A stretch of 64,000 nucleotides of DNA from Erythrobacter oryzae (GCF_030271515.1 NZ_JASCXI010000001.1:558001-622000), one strand, 5' to 3'; shown: positions 44,713 to 53,713, counted from the first letter of the stretch. The notes: a model not told the origin generated them from the sequence alone. Program-made: numbers and translations.

Positions 44713-45996
44713 TCAGTCGATGAGCAACAGCGCGGGCGTCTCGATCAGCTTCTTCACGCCTTGGATGAAGCTCGCCGCATCGTGCCCGTCGACCACGCGG
44801 TGGTCGCAGGAGATGGAGATGTTCATCAGCTTGCGCTTGGCGATGCGCTCCCCGCCCATCCCGTCGGGGACGAACATCGGGCGCTCGACGATGCGGTTGG
44901 GGCCGATGATCGCCACCTCGGGCCGGTTGATGACCGGGGTGGTGGCGACGCCGCCAAGCGGGCCGAGGGAGGTGACAGTGAGGGTCGAGCCGGAGAGTTC
45001 CTCCGACGTCGCCTTGCCCGTGCGCGCGGCCTCGGCGAGGCGGCCGATCTCGCGGGCGAGCTGCCACAGGTTCTTGGCCTGCGCGTCACGAATCACCGGG
45101 ACCATCAGGCCGCTATCGGTCTGCGCCGCCATGCCGAGATGCACCGCGCCGTAGCGAGTGACGACATTGGCCTCGTCATCATAACGGGCGTTGATCATCG
45201 GGAATTGCGGGATCACCTTGCAGATCGCGGTGATCAGCAGCGGCAGCATGGTGAGCTTGGGCCGCTCCCCGCGCGCGGCGTTGAGCTGGGCGCGCAGGTC
45301 CTCGAGATCGGTGACATCGCACTCCTCGACATAGGTGAAGTGCGGAATGTGGCGCTTGGCCGCGGCCATGTTCTGGGCGATGCGCTTCCTGAGGCCGATG
45401 ACCTTGATCGTCTCGTCCGCGCGGGCCTTGCCGGCCGCGCCGAAGCCGCCGTTATAGGCGAGGAAGGCGTCGAGATCGGCATGGCGCACGCGGCCGTCGG
45501 CGGCGGGCTTCACCTGCGCGAGGTCGATCCCGAGATCCTTGGCGCGCTGGCGCACGGCGGGGCTGGCGAGGACCTTGGCCTCGGCCCGGTGTTCAGGCGC
45601 AGGAGCGGGCGCTGCCGCCATCGCGTCGTCGGCGTCCGAGGCATCCGGAGTCTCGACCTCGATCCGCTCGGCCACCTCCTCGGAGGTCGGCGCATCGGAC
45701 ATGTCTTCCTCGATCTGCTCGGCTGCGGCCTCGGCTTCCTCTTCGGTGACCTCGCCCTCGGTCTCGATCACCAGCAGCATCGCGCCGATCGCGACCACAT
45801 CGCCGACCTCGCCCGCGAGGGTCGTCACCACGCCCGCAACCGGGCTTTCGATGTCGATCGTCGCCTTGTCGGTCATCACGTCGACGATGTGCTGGTCTTC
45901 CTCGACCCGGTCGCCGACCTTCACGTGCCATTCGACGACTTCCGCCTCGGCTACGCCTTCGCCCACGTCGGGCATCTTGAAAATGAACTTGGCCAT
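44713..45996 (-). CDS. bkdB: Branched-chain 2-oxoacid dehydrogenase E2 (dihydrolipoyl acyltransferase)
   Basis: 427 residues: lipoyl domain with VMTDKATIDIE and lipoylated K44, an acidic hinge, a peripheral subunit-binding domain (ASPAVRQRAKDLGIDLAQVKPAADGRVRHADL), then the catalytic acyltransferase domain with SCDHRVVDG (H399, D403). The lipoyl spelling DKAT fits branched-chain E2 rather than pyruvate E2. It forms the core of the complex that oxidises valine, leucine and isoleucine keto acids. It lies seven bases downstream of E1-beta. No E3 gene is nearby. Confidence 0.93.
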   Translation of the reverse strand: MAKFIFKMPDVGEGVAEAEVVEWHVKVGDRVEEDQHIVDVMTDKATIDIESPVAGVVTTLAGEVGDVVAIGAMLLVIETEGEVTEEEAEAAAEQIEEDMSDAPTSEEVAERIEVETPDASDADDAMAAAPAPAPEHRAEAKVLASPAVRQRAKDLGIDLAQVKPAADGRVRHADLDAFLAYNGGFGAAGKARADETIKVIGLRKRIAQNMAAAKRHIPHFTYVEECDVTDLEDLRAQLNAARGERPKLTMLPLLITAICKVIPQFPMINARYDDEANVVTRYGAVHLGMAAQTDSGLMVPVIRDAQAKNLWQLAREIGRLAEAARTGKATSEELSGSTLTVTSLGPLGGVATTPVINRPEVAIIGPNRIVERPMFVPDGMGGERIAKRKLMNISISCDHRVVDGHDAASFIQGVKKLIETPALLLID

Positions 45997-46003
45997 TGTC
46001 GGG

Positions 46004-47068
46004 TCAGTCCTTGAGAAGCTTGTCGATTGCCTCGCCGATGCGGACCGGGCCGGGGAAATAGGCCCATTCGAGGCTGTGGGGATAGGGCGTGTCGAAGCCG
46101 GTGACCCGTTCCACGGGCGCTTCGAGGTGGTAGAAGCAGCGTTCGGTGACGAGCGCGGAAAGCTCAGCGCCGAAACCCGAGGTGCGGGTCGCCTCATGGA
46201 CGATCAGGCAGCGGCCGGTCTTTTCCACCGAGGCCTCGATGGCCTTGATGTCGAGCGGCACCAGCGTGCGCAGGTCGAGGATTTCGGCATCGACGCCCTT
46301 CTCGCGGCACACCGCCTCGGCCACGTGGACCATCGTGCCATAGGCGAGCACGGTCAGCGCCTCGCCTTCCTGCACCACCCGCGCCTTACCGAGCGGCACC
46401 TTGTAGTAGCCCTCGGGCACGACCGAATCGGGGTGCTTCTTCCACGGCTCGACGGGCTTGTCATAATAGCCCGAGAACGGCCCGTTATAGATGCGCTTGG
46501 GCTCGAAGAAGATCACCGGATCATTGTCTTCGATGGCGGAAATCAGCAGCCCCTTGGCATCGTGCGGGGTCGCCGGGATCACGGTCTTGAGGCCCGCGAC
46601 ATGGGTGAACAATGCCTCGGGCGACTGGCTGTGGGTCTGCCCGCCGAAAATCCCGCCCCCGAAGGGCGAGCGCACCGTCATCGGCGCGATATAGTCGCCC
46701 GCCGAACGATACCGCAGGCGTGCGGCTTCCGAGATCAGCTGGTCGAGACCGGGATAGATATAGTCGGCGAACTGGATTTCGGGGACGGGCCTGAGGCCGT
46801 AGGCCCCCATCCCCACCGCCACGCCGATGATCCCGCATTCGCTGATCGGCGTATCGAACACGCGGTTCTTGCCGTGCTTGGCCTGAAGTCCGGCCGTGGC
46901 GCGGAACACCCCGCCGAAATAGCCGACATCCTCGCCCATGATGATCACGTCGGGATCGCGCGCGAGCATGATGTCGAGCGCTTCGTTGATCGCCTCGATC
47001 ATGTTGAGGCGGCGCTCCGGCGCGTCGGTAAGCACGTTCTCGCCCAGAGTGGCAGGTTGGTCGCTCAT
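46004..47068 (-). CDS. bkdA2: Branched-chain 2-oxoacid dehydrogenase E1 beta subunit
   Basis: 354 residues from MSDQPATLGENVLTDAPERR. Transketolase pyrimidine-binding domain with MIEAINEALDIMLARDPDVIIMGEDVG, GVFRATAGLQ and PISECGIIGVAVGMGAYGLRPVPEIQFADY, then the C-terminal domain VLAYGTMVHVAEAV. Start overlaps the E1-alpha stop as ATGA. With E1-alpha it decarboxylates branched keto acids using thiamine diphosphate. Confidence 0.94.
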   Translation of the reverse strand: MSDQPATLGENVLTDAPERRLNMIEAINEALDIMLARDPDVIIMGEDVGYFGGVFRATAGLQAKHGKNRVFDTPISECGIIGVAVGMGAYGLRPVPEIQFADYIYPGLDQLISEAARLRYRSAGDYIAPMTVRSPFGGGIFGGQTHSQSPEALFTHVAGLKTVIPATPHDAKGLLISAIEDNDPVIFFEPKRIYNGPFSGYYDKPVEPWKKHPDSVVPEGYYKVPLGKARVVQEGEALTVLAYGTMVHVAEAVCREKGVDAEILDLRTLVPLDIKAIEASVEKTGRCLIVHEATRTSGFGAELSALVTERCFYHLEAPVERVTGFDTPYPHSLEWAYFPGPVRIGEAIDKLLKD

Positions 47069-48360
47069 CCGAAGGGCCTTTCCGTGCCGAACTTGGCGAT
47101 GCGTTCGCGGATGGCCTGTTCGGCCTGCTCCTCGAGGTGCCAGGGCAGATCTTCGTAAACGTCCTCGAACATGGTGTGGAACGGGTGGTGGAGGCCGTGG
47201 CCGAGGATGCCGTTCTTCTCGGCCTCCTTGGTGGTGGCTTTCACCCGCTCGGCGCACTCGAGGTCCATCGCCGCGTGGCGCTGCTCGTCCCATTCGCCAA
47301 TTGCGATGAGATGGTTCTTGAGGCGCGTGACGGGATCGCCCAGAGGCCACTCCTCGCGCTCCTGCGCCGAGCGGTAGCCCGAGGGGTCGTCCGAGGTGGA
47401 ATGGCCCTCCGCGCGGTAGGTGAAGTATTCGATCAGCGTCGGCCCGTCGTTGCCGCGCGCGCGGTTGGCGGCCCATTCGGTCGCCGCGTAACAGGCGAGC
47501 GCGTCATTGCCGTCGACCCGCAGCGCCGCGATGCCATAGCCGAGGCCGCGCGCGGCAAAGGTCGTTCGCTCGGCCCCGGCGAACCCGCTGAAGCTGCTGA
47601 TCGCCCACTGGTTGTTGACCACGTTGAGGATCACCGGCGCGTTGTAGACCGCAGCGAAGGTGCAGGCCGAGTGGAAATCGCCCTCGGCAGTCGAACCCTC
47701 GCCCACCCAGCTTGCCGCGATCCGGCTGTCACCCTTGATCGCCGAAGCCATCGCCCAGCCCACGGCCTGCGGGCATTGCGTCGCAAGATTGCCCGAGATC
47801 GAGAAGAAGCTGTGCTCGCGGCTCGAATACATGATCGGCAGCTGGCGGCCCTTCAGCTTGTCGGCCTTGTTCGAATAGATCTGGTTGATCATCTCGATCA
47901 GCGGATAGCCGCGCACCAGCAGGATGCCCTGCTGGCGGTAGGAGGGGAACACCATGTCGTCGCTGGCGAGCGCCATCGCGGGCGCGATCGAGGTCGCCTC
48001 CTCGCCGGTGCACTTCATGTAGAAGCTGGTCTTGCCCTGCCTTTGCCCTCGGAACATCCGCTCATCGAAGGCGCGCACCAGCGCCATATGGCCGAGCATG
48101 GTGCGCAGGGTTTCAGGATCGAGGCGCGGGTTCCACGGGCCGTGGGCGTGGTTGTCATCGCCCAGCACGCGCACGAGGCCATAGGCGAGCCCCGCCATCT
48201 GCGAGGGGTGGATGCCCTCGTCCGGGCGCGGCTGGTCGCCGGGCTGGCCGATGTCGATATGCGAGAAGTCGGCCTTGTCGCCGGGCCGGTATTTCGGCTC
48301 GGGCACATGCAGCGCCAGCGCCGGGCGGTTGCTTTCTGACGGTGCCCTTGGATCGGCCAT
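47065..48360 (-). CDS. bkdA1: Branched-chain 2-oxoacid dehydrogenase E1 alpha subunit
   Basis: 431 residues. Thiamine diphosphate motif GEGSTAEGDFHSACTFAAVYNAPVILNVVNNQW, and the phosphorylation-loop-like YRAEGHSTSDDPSGYR. An N-terminal extension with YRPGDKADFSHIDIGQPGD is typical of BCKDH E1-alpha. First gene of the bkdA1-A2-B operon; a 27-base inverted repeat lies 54-80 bases upstream. Confidence 0.94.
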   Translation of the reverse strand: MADPRAPSESNRPALALHVPEPKYRPGDKADFSHIDIGQPGDQPRPDEGIHPSQMAGLAYGLVRVLGDDNHAHGPWNPRLDPETLRTMLGHMALVRAFDERMFRGQRQGKTSFYMKCTGEEATSIAPAMALASDDMVFPSYRQQGILLVRGYPLIEMINQIYSNKADKLKGRQLPIMYSSREHSFFSISGNLATQCPQAVGWAMASAIKGDSRIAASWVGEGSTAEGDFHSACTFAAVYNAPVILNVVNNQWAISSFSGFAGAERTTFAARGLGYGIAALRVDGNDALACYAATEWAANRARGNDGPTLIEYFTYRAEGHSTSDDPSGYRSAQEREEWPLGDPVTRLKNHLIAIGEWDEQRHAAMDLECAERVKATTKEAEKNGILGHGLHHPFHTMFEDVYEDLPWHLEEQAEQAIRERIAKFGTERPFG

Positions 48361-48413
48361 CTCTCGCGCTCTCCCCGTGGTGATCGACCACGTGGCGAGC
48401 GGGTTCGATCTTT

Positions 48414-48440
48414 GCTTGAATACGTATTTTTATTTCAAGC
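48414..48440. promoter_or_regulatory. Inverted repeat upstream of bkdA1
   Basis: Arms GCTTGAA and TTCAAGC are separated by 13 A/T-rich bases that include the small palindrome ATACGTAT. It sits between bkdA1 and thyA, in the bkd promoter region, and is a candidate operator for a branched-chain or GntR/Lrp-type regulator. The regulator is not in the window. Confidence 0.5.
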
Positions 48441-48475
48441 GCGGGGTGCGGTCAAGCGCGACGCGCGCGCGGCTG

Positions 48476-49444
48476 CTAGACCGCAACAGGGGCGCTGATC
48501 GGCGGCAGCGGCGCGTAATCATGCACCACGAAATCCTCGATGGCATAACCGAAAATTGTTTCGGGCTGGCGGGTAATCTCGAGGCGCGGATGGCCCCGAG
48601 GCTGACGCGAGAGTTGCTCCTCGATCAGGTGCGCGTGGTTGAGGTAGAGGTGGACGTCACCGCCCATCCACACCAGCTCGCCCGGCTCCATCCCCACCTG
48701 CTGCGCGATGATCCGGGTGAGCAGCGCCGCCGACCACAGGTTGAACGGCAGCCCCAGTGCAACGTCGCAGCTTCGCTGGTAGAGGAGGCAGTTGAGCCGC
48801 GCCGCACTCCCCTCCCCCGCGACATGGAACTGGTAGGTCTTGTGACACGGCGGCAGCGCCATGCGATCGAGCTCGGCAACGTTCCAGCCTTCGATGATGT
48901 GGCGGCGGCTGCCGGGGCTGGTGCGCAGCGATTCGATCACCTGCGCGACCTGGTTGATCCCCTCGCCCTTCTCGTAAAGGCCGTCGGGGCGGTAACGATA
49001 GGTCGGCCAGTCGACCCACTGCTTGCCATAGACCGGACCGAGATCGCCCCAACGGTGGGCGAATGCCTCGTCATCGGCGATTCGTTGGACGAAATCCTCG
49101 AGGCTGATCGCATCGCCCGTCTCGCGGACGTAGCGCGCGTGGGGCCATTCGTTCCAAATCTTCACCCCTTGCAGCACCAGAGGGCGGATATTGGTCTCCC
49201 CGGTGAGGAACCACAGCAGCTCGCGCGTCGCGGTCTTCCAGTAGACGCGCTTGGTGGTGAGCAGCGGCATCGCGCCCCCGCCGAGGTCGAATCGCAGCAT
49301 GCTTCCGCACACCGAGCGCGTGCCGATGCCGGTGCGGTCGATCCGCTCGCTGCCAGTCTCCCAGATCTGGCGCATCAGATCGAGATATTGCTGCTCGGGA
49401 TGCGGATTCGCCGGGATGGAAAGGGGATTCGCGAGGCTGGCCAT
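48476..49444 (-). CDS. thyA: Thymidylate synthase ThyA
   Basis: 322 residues from MASLANPLSIPANPH; other in-frame ATGs (49456, 49495) would add 4 or 17 residues. Catalytic C200 in LPPCHKTYQFH, SPGSRRHIIEGWNVAEL for phosphate binding, and RIDRTGIGTRSVCGSMLRFDL at the N-terminal folate/nucleotide site. It methylates dUMP with methylene-tetrahydrofolate. Single gene, on the same strand as bkd downstream. Confidence 0.95.
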   Translation of the reverse strand: MASLANPLSIPANPHPEQQYLDLMRQIWETGSERIDRTGIGTRSVCGSMLRFDLGGGAMPLLTTKRVYWKTATRELLWFLTGETNIRPLVLQGVKIWNEWPHARYVRETGDAISLEDFVQRIADDEAFAHRWGDLGPVYGKQWVDWPTYRYRPDGLYEKGEGINQVAQVIESLRTSPGSRRHIIEGWNVAELDRMALPPCHKTYQFHVAGEGSAARLNCLLYQRSCDVALGLPFNLWSAALLTRIIAQQVGMEPGELVWMGGDVHLYLNHAHLIEEQLSRQPRGHPRLEITRQPETIFGYAIEDFVVHDYAPLPPISAPVAV

Positions 49445-49555
49445 GTCGGCGACCATAGCGTGCAATTGCCCGCTTGCCACCATGCCCATCCCCACCTATA
49501 GGGCGCGCCTTGCCTCGACCCGCAGGGCCTTCCGGCCGCGCGGGAACGACACGGT

Positions 49556-49632
49556 CGGGGAGTAGCTCAGCCTGGTAGAGCACTGTCTTCGGGAGGCAGG
49601 GGCCGGAGGTTCGAATCCTCTCTCCCCGACCA
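49556..49632 (+). tRNA. tRNA-Pro (anticodon CGG)
   Basis: A 77-base cloverleaf with CCA encoded: acceptor CGGGGAG/CTCCCCG, D-arm GCTCAGCCTGGTAGAGC, anticodon stem CTGTC-TTCGGGA-GGCAG giving CGG, T-arm GGAGG-TTCGAAT-CCTCT. It reads CCG. Confidence 0.95.
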
Positions 49633-49786
49633 ATTTCCTCGTGCATTGTTGCAGATAATGCGCGGCGCGGGCCTCAGCCCTGCGCCCGGCCAGCACGATA
49701 AGCGTTAACCCTGATTCGCAAGACTTTGGCGATTGGCTAGGGGGCTGAATGCTGGGCCTCGGATCGCTCCCGCTTGGTCGCCGGAA
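49633..49786. other. Noncoding stretch between tRNA-Pro and the mini-ORF terminator
   Basis: About 150 bases with no supported gene. It holds GATAAGCGTTAACC, a motif also seen near 49931-49950, but no clear hairpin terminator for tRNA-Pro. The whole tRNA-Pro to EAL gap is 308 bases and otherwise contains the mini-ORF and its signals. Confidence 0.6.
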
Positions 49787-49815
49787 ACGAAAAAAGCCCC
49801 GGTTTCCCGGGGCTT
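49787..49815 (-). terminator. Rho-independent terminator after the 12-codon ORF
   Basis: On the minus strand AAAGCCCCGGGAAACCGGGGCTTTTTT forms a seven- to nine-pair hairpin followed by six T. It lies 25 bases beyond the stop of the mini-ORF and about 126 bases beyond the EAL gene stop, so it may end either transcript. Confidence 0.85.
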
Positions 49816-49839
49816 TACTTGACTTCATGCGGCAGCCTA

Positions 49840-49878
49840 TCAGCGGGTGCCGATCAACTCGAAAAACCAAGCCCACAT
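49840..49878 (-). CDS. 12-residue mini-protein MWAWFFELIGTR (candidate)
   Basis: ATG at 49878 is preceded by GGAGG with a five-base spacer, an ideal ribosome-binding site, and the frame ends in TGA at 49840. The peptide is aromatic and hydrophobic with two tryptophans and two phenylalanines in the first six positions. A terminator follows and a CtrA-like box precedes it by 42-56 bases, so it looks like an independent short transcription unit. It could be a leader peptide, a membrane-active micropeptide, or the mRNA could be a small RNA. I recognise no family. Confidence 0.55.
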   Translation of the reverse strand: MWAWFFELIGTR

Positions 49879-49919
49879 AAAGGCCTCCATAGCATTGGTT
49901 AAACCCGATGCTGGGAGCT

Positions 49920-49934
49920 TTAACAGATTATTAA
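49920..49934 (-). promoter_or_regulatory. CtrA-like box TTAA-N7-TTAA
   Basis: TTAACAGATTATTAA fits the alphaproteobacterial CtrA consensus exactly. It lies just after the EAL gene stop and 42-56 bases ahead of the 12-codon ORF. A further TTAA follows 13 bases away. Control by CtrA is inference. Confidence 0.55.
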
Positions 49935-49940
49935 CCCTAA

Positions 49941-52340
49941 TCAAGCGTTAACCGCAGCCCTTCCGCCTCCCATCATCGCCAGCAGCTCGGGCATCCCGAT
50001 CGCCTGCGAGAACAGGAAGCCCTGCGCCTGATCGCAGCCCATCGCCCGCAGTGTTGCGGCTACTTCGGGATCCTCCACCCCTTCAGCGACCACCACCTTG
50101 CCGAGCGAATGCGCGATCTCGATCGTCGCGCGCACCACGGCGCGGCTCTCTTCCGACTTCGCCATGTGCTGGACGAACTTCCTGTCGATCTTGAGCTCGG
50201 AGCTGGGAAGTTTCTCGATATATTCGAGGTTCGATTCGCCGGTGCCGAAATCATCGATCGACAGGCAGATCCCGCGCGCTTTCAAGGCAGCGATCTGCGG
50301 CGCGATGCGGTGGTCCTCGAGCTTGGCGGTCTCGGTCAGTTCGAGCGTCAGGTTCTCCGGCGGGAAATTGTAGCGTCCGAGCAGGGTCATGATGTCGAAC
50401 ATGAGGTGGGTGTCCGACAGGCTCTTGGCCGACATGTTGACCGCCAGCTTGAAGCGCGGGTCGAGCGCGATCGCCTGCTTGCCGTCGACCAGCGCGGTTT
50501 CCATCACCACCAGGGTCAGTTCGTTGATCCGGTCGCCGGCTTCGGCGGCGAGCACGAGATCCTGCGGGTTGATGAGCTCGCCCCCGCCCGGCCGCCAGCG
50601 GATCAGCGATTCGGCGCCCACGATCCGGCCCGAGGCAAGGTCGATCTTGGGCTGGTAGGCCACTCCGATGTCGCGATCGCGCAGGCCCTTCTCGAGCACG
50701 CGGATCAGCTCGAGCCGCTGGTTGCGCGCCTCGAGATGCGCGGCATCGTTGATGATGAAGCGCACCCCGCGGGTGGCCGCCTCGTCGGCCGCCTGCATCG
50801 CCTTCTTGATACGCACCGCCACCGGCAGGTCGTGGTTGGTGTCGACCCCGATCGCGGGCGCGCCGTTGGAGGATTGCCAGTCGTGGCTGATCGCGGTCTT
50901 GAGCATCAGCGCGAGGCCATCGGTGTGGCGTTCGAGCTCGACATTCTCCATCCGCGGCGCGAGCCAGATCAGCACATCGCGCTCGAAGGCGATGTCGCCG
51001 ATCTCGCCGGGGCCTTTCACGTAGCCGATGAGCGTGTTGACGAAATCGCCGATGTCGCGCGAGCTCCACTCCTCGGACAGTTCGGAGAGATTGGCGATCT
51101 TGAGCGCGAACACGTCCCAGTCGGCATTGGCATTCTCGGAGCTGATCGCGCTGGTCGTCATCGCGTCGACGTCGGCGCTGAAATATTTGTTGTTGATCCG
51201 GCTGAAACCGATTCCCGCGAACAGCAGCGCGAGGAAGGCCGAGATCATGTCGATGTTGATGGTGAATTCGTCGAGCACGAGGGCAGCCATCGGCAACACG
51301 GCCACCGGGAGCCACAGCAGGCCCATTGATCGACGGCGGCTGCGGGCCTGTGCCACGATAACCGCAGCAGCGATCAGGATCGCCGGGAACCACATGAGAT
51401 CGAGCGGCTGACCGCGCTGAAGCGTGTTAGCACCTATGATCTGGTAGTATGTGCCCGAAACCTTTCCGTAAATTGGATGCCGGTGCATATCGGGTGAATC
51501 AATGAAGGTGTTGCCGATTATCACGGATTTGCCGGCAAGTTCCTTGGCGCTAACCCTTCCTTGCAGCACGTCCAGGTACCGGTAAGTCCGGATCGTATGC
51601 AGATTGAATGCCAAATCAGGGCGATATCGGACCGCTGTTCCACCGTACCCTGCGAGGACCGCCGAAATCGCGGGGTACGTGACACCCTTGTGTTCAACCT
51701 CGGTGGGGATTTGCAAAGAGAGGCTGAAAGGGCTGAAAAAACCCACCATCGAAGCTTGCGGTGCCGCCAATCGAAAGGCTTCAACGGGGAAGATGGCCTC
51801 ACTTTTCTGAAATCCGATCTGATTTCCGGGTGACATGCCCAGCCACACCTTGCCGCGGTGCTTAGCCAGCGTACGCGCGAAGTCAGCGTCGCTCTCCGAG
51901 AATTCCGGATCTGCGTGAGCACGGTCAAAGACGATAGTCTTGGCTCCCGCCCGCACGATCTGCTCGATGACCTCGCTGTCCTGATGCCTGTTCGGCATCG
52001 GCTGACCAAGTTCATTGAGTGTCGTATCGTCAATCGCGATCATCACGATGTCCGGCGACGCCGGGCGCGTGCGCAGCTGGGCGCGGGCGAGGCGCAGGGC
52101 GTCCTCGGCCGGCAGCGGCAGATCGACCACCCCCGAGACGACCCCGAACAGGATCGCCATCACCGCCACCTTCATGCGCTTGCGGCGCAACAGGTCGGCG
52201 CCCGAGCGGCGGTCCAGCCTGGCCTTGAGCACGGTCGCATCGCCCCCGGACGAACCGAAGATGCGCCGCGTCCAGTCGGCCAGAGACTTCAGCGATGCGA
52301 TCATCAAACGCGCCATCCCGTGGGGAAACCCGGGCTTCAC
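49941..52340 (-). CDS. CHASE2 sensor protein with degenerate GGDEF and EAL domains
   Basis: 799 residues (start could be M9 or M13). A membrane helix (about 56-75), a periplasmic CHASE2 sensor (about 80-310), three more helices (315-380), a GGDEF-like fold in which the signature is replaced by FERDV (453-457), then an EAL domain. EAL residues are mostly conserved: ESL at 577-579, N635, E670, DD 696-697, K717, E753. It is therefore a probable c-di-GMP phosphodiesterase responding to an external signal. The segment coding residues about 100-307 has far weaker G/C third-position bias than the rest. Confidence 0.9.
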   Translation of the reverse strand: MKPGFPHGMARLMIASLKSLADWTRRIFGSSGGDATVLKARLDRRSGADLLRRKRMKVAVMAILFGVVSGVVDLPLPAEDALRLARAQLRTRPASPDIVMIAIDDTTLNELGQPMPNRHQDSEVIEQIVRAGAKTIVFDRAHADPEFSESDADFARTLAKHRGKVWLGMSPGNQIGFQKSEAIFPVEAFRLAAPQASMVGFFSPFSLSLQIPTEVEHKGVTYPAISAVLAGYGGTAVRYRPDLAFNLHTIRTYRYLDVLQGRVSAKELAGKSVIIGNTFIDSPDMHRHPIYGKVSGTYYQIIGANTLQRGQPLDLMWFPAILIAAAVIVAQARSRRRSMGLLWLPVAVLPMAALVLDEFTINIDMISAFLALLFAGIGFSRINNKYFSADVDAMTTSAISSENANADWDVFALKIANLSELSEEWSSRDIGDFVNTLIGYVKGPGEIGDIAFERDVLIWLAPRMENVELERHTDGLALMLKTAISHDWQSSNGAPAIGVDTNHDLPVAVRIKKAMQAADEAATRGVRFIINDAAHLEARNQRLELIRVLEKGLRDRDIGVAYQPKIDLASGRIVGAESLIRWRPGGGELINPQDLVLAAEAGDRINELTLVVMETALVDGKQAIALDPRFKLAVNMSAKSLSDTHLMFDIMTLLGRYNFPPENLTLELTETAKLEDHRIAPQIAALKARGICLSIDDFGTGESNLEYIEKLPSSELKIDRKFVQHMAKSEESRAVVRATIEIAHSLGKVVVAEGVEDPEVAATLRAMGCDQAQGFLFSQAIGMPELLAMMGGGRAAVNA

Positions 52341-52403
52341 TCTAGGCCGCGTTGGTTAATTCATTGCAAACGACGCACTCCCGCCCACCCGCGGGCGGCG
52401 AGG

Positions 52404-52859
52404 CTAGATGACCTGCGGCGCGAGCAGGCCGAGCACGATGGTGAGCAGGCCGAGCCCGATCGAGAGGTGCCAACGCAGGCGCAGGAAATCGGGCGCGGCA
52501 AAGCCCAGCGCGCGGTCCACCAGCGGCGAGGCGAGGATCAGCGCGCCCAGATAGAGCAGCGCCGGGCCCGGCCACTCCCAGCCGAAGGTCCACGGCAGGA
52601 ACAGCGCCACCGCGATGAGGCTCGGCAGGACGGCGAGGACATAGGCGCCCGTGGTCGCGCGCTGGCTGGCAAGCGCCTGCCCCCACCACACCCCGCCGAG
52701 AAAGCTGAAGATCGCCGCGGCATAGGCAAAGCCGCCCGCGAGCCCCGCATAGCGCCATTCGTGGCCCGTCAGGATCATGGCGATGCAGATGATCTGCGGC
52801 AGCAGCCCGGCATAGCCGAGCACGCGGGCCGCGGGAGAAAGCGAAGTTTGTCCGTCCAT
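52404..52859 (-). CDS. DUF3429 membrane protein
   Basis: 151 residues with five predicted helices; ARVLGYAGLLPQIICIAMIL and FSFLGGVWWGQAL match DUF3429, a family of unknown function (also seen fused to ABC1/TMEM69-like proteins). It ends 63 bases before the CHASE2-EAL start on the same strand and is divergent from the SDR gene, separated by 80 bases. Confidence 0.87.
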   Translation of the reverse strand: MDGQTSLSPAARVLGYAGLLPQIICIAMILTGHEWRYAGLAGGFAYAAAIFSFLGGVWWGQALASQRATTGAYVLAVLPSLIAVALFLPWTFGWEWPGPALLYLGALILASPLVDRALGFAAPDFLRLRWHLSIGLGLLTIVLGLLAPQVI

Positions 52860-52939
52860 GCGGCGGGTAACCGCGCTGCCCCCTCGCCGGTTCCCGCCAA
52901 AGCTTGCAGGCGCGGCGGCTTTGCGCCACCTGAGCGGCC

Positions 52940-53713
52940 ATGGACCTGTTCGATCTCACCGGCCACACGGCCATCATCACCGGCGGCAATGGCGGGCTCG
53001 GGCTCGCAATGGCGCGCGGGCTTGCCAAGGCGGGCGCCAATGTCGCGATCTGGGCGCGCAATGCGGACAAGAACGCGGCCGCGCGCGAGGAGTTGCGCGG
53101 AATTGGGATTGGCGAGGTGCTGGCGCTCGCCTGCGATGTCGCCGACGAGCCGCAGATCGCCGCGGCGATGGATGCCACCCTCGCCGCCTTCGGCCGGGTC
53201 GACAGCTGCTTCGCCAATGCCGGCATCTCGGGCGCAGGCACGGCGATCCCCGACATCACTGCCGAGGGGTGGGATCACACGATGGCGGTCAACGCCCGCG
53301 GCGCGGCGCTGGTCTACAAGCATGTCACCCGCCACATGATCGACCGCGCCAAGGAGGGCGAGCCCGGGGGCAAGCTGGTCGCGACCTCTTCGGGCCAGTC
53401 GATCATGGGGGTCAACCGCTCGTCCGACTATGCCGCGTCCAAGGCGGCCCTGAACGGCCTCACCCGCGCCGCCGCCTTCGAGCTTGCGCGCTACAAGATC
53501 ACCGCCAATGCGCTGCTTTTCGGCTTTTACGAGACCGACATCACCGCCAAGGCCGACCCGAAATTCGCCGAGTGGATGAGCCGCCGCATCCCGCTGCGCC
53601 GTCCGGGGGATCACGCGGGGCTCGAGGGGCTGGCGGTGTTCTTCGCCTCCTCGCACAGCGATTACATCACCGGGCAATGTCTGCCGGTCGACGGGGGGCT
53701 GTGCATCTCCTGA
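52940..53713 (+). CDS. Short-chain dehydrogenase/reductase (SDR)
   Basis: 257 residues of classical SDR: cofactor motif TGGNGGLG (14-21), NAG (93-95), catalytic S150/S151, Y164 and K168 in YAASK. The absence of an acidic residue after the second strand (WARN) suggests NADP preference. It ends with the usual ITGQCLPVDGGL. Likely oxidoreduction of an alcohol or acyl substrate; the substrate is not inferable. Confidence 0.9.
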   Translation: MDLFDLTGHTAIITGGNGGLGLAMARGLAKAGANVAIWARNADKNAAAREELRGIGIGEVLALACDVADEPQIAAAMDATLAAFGRVDSCFANAGISGAGTAIPDITAEGWDHTMAVNARGAALVYKHVTRHMIDRAKEGEPGGKLVATSSGQSIMGVNRSSDYAASKAALNGLTRAAAFELARYKITANALLFGFYETDITAKADPKFAEWMSRRIPLRRPGDHAGLEGLAVFFASSHSDYITGQCLPVDGGLCIS

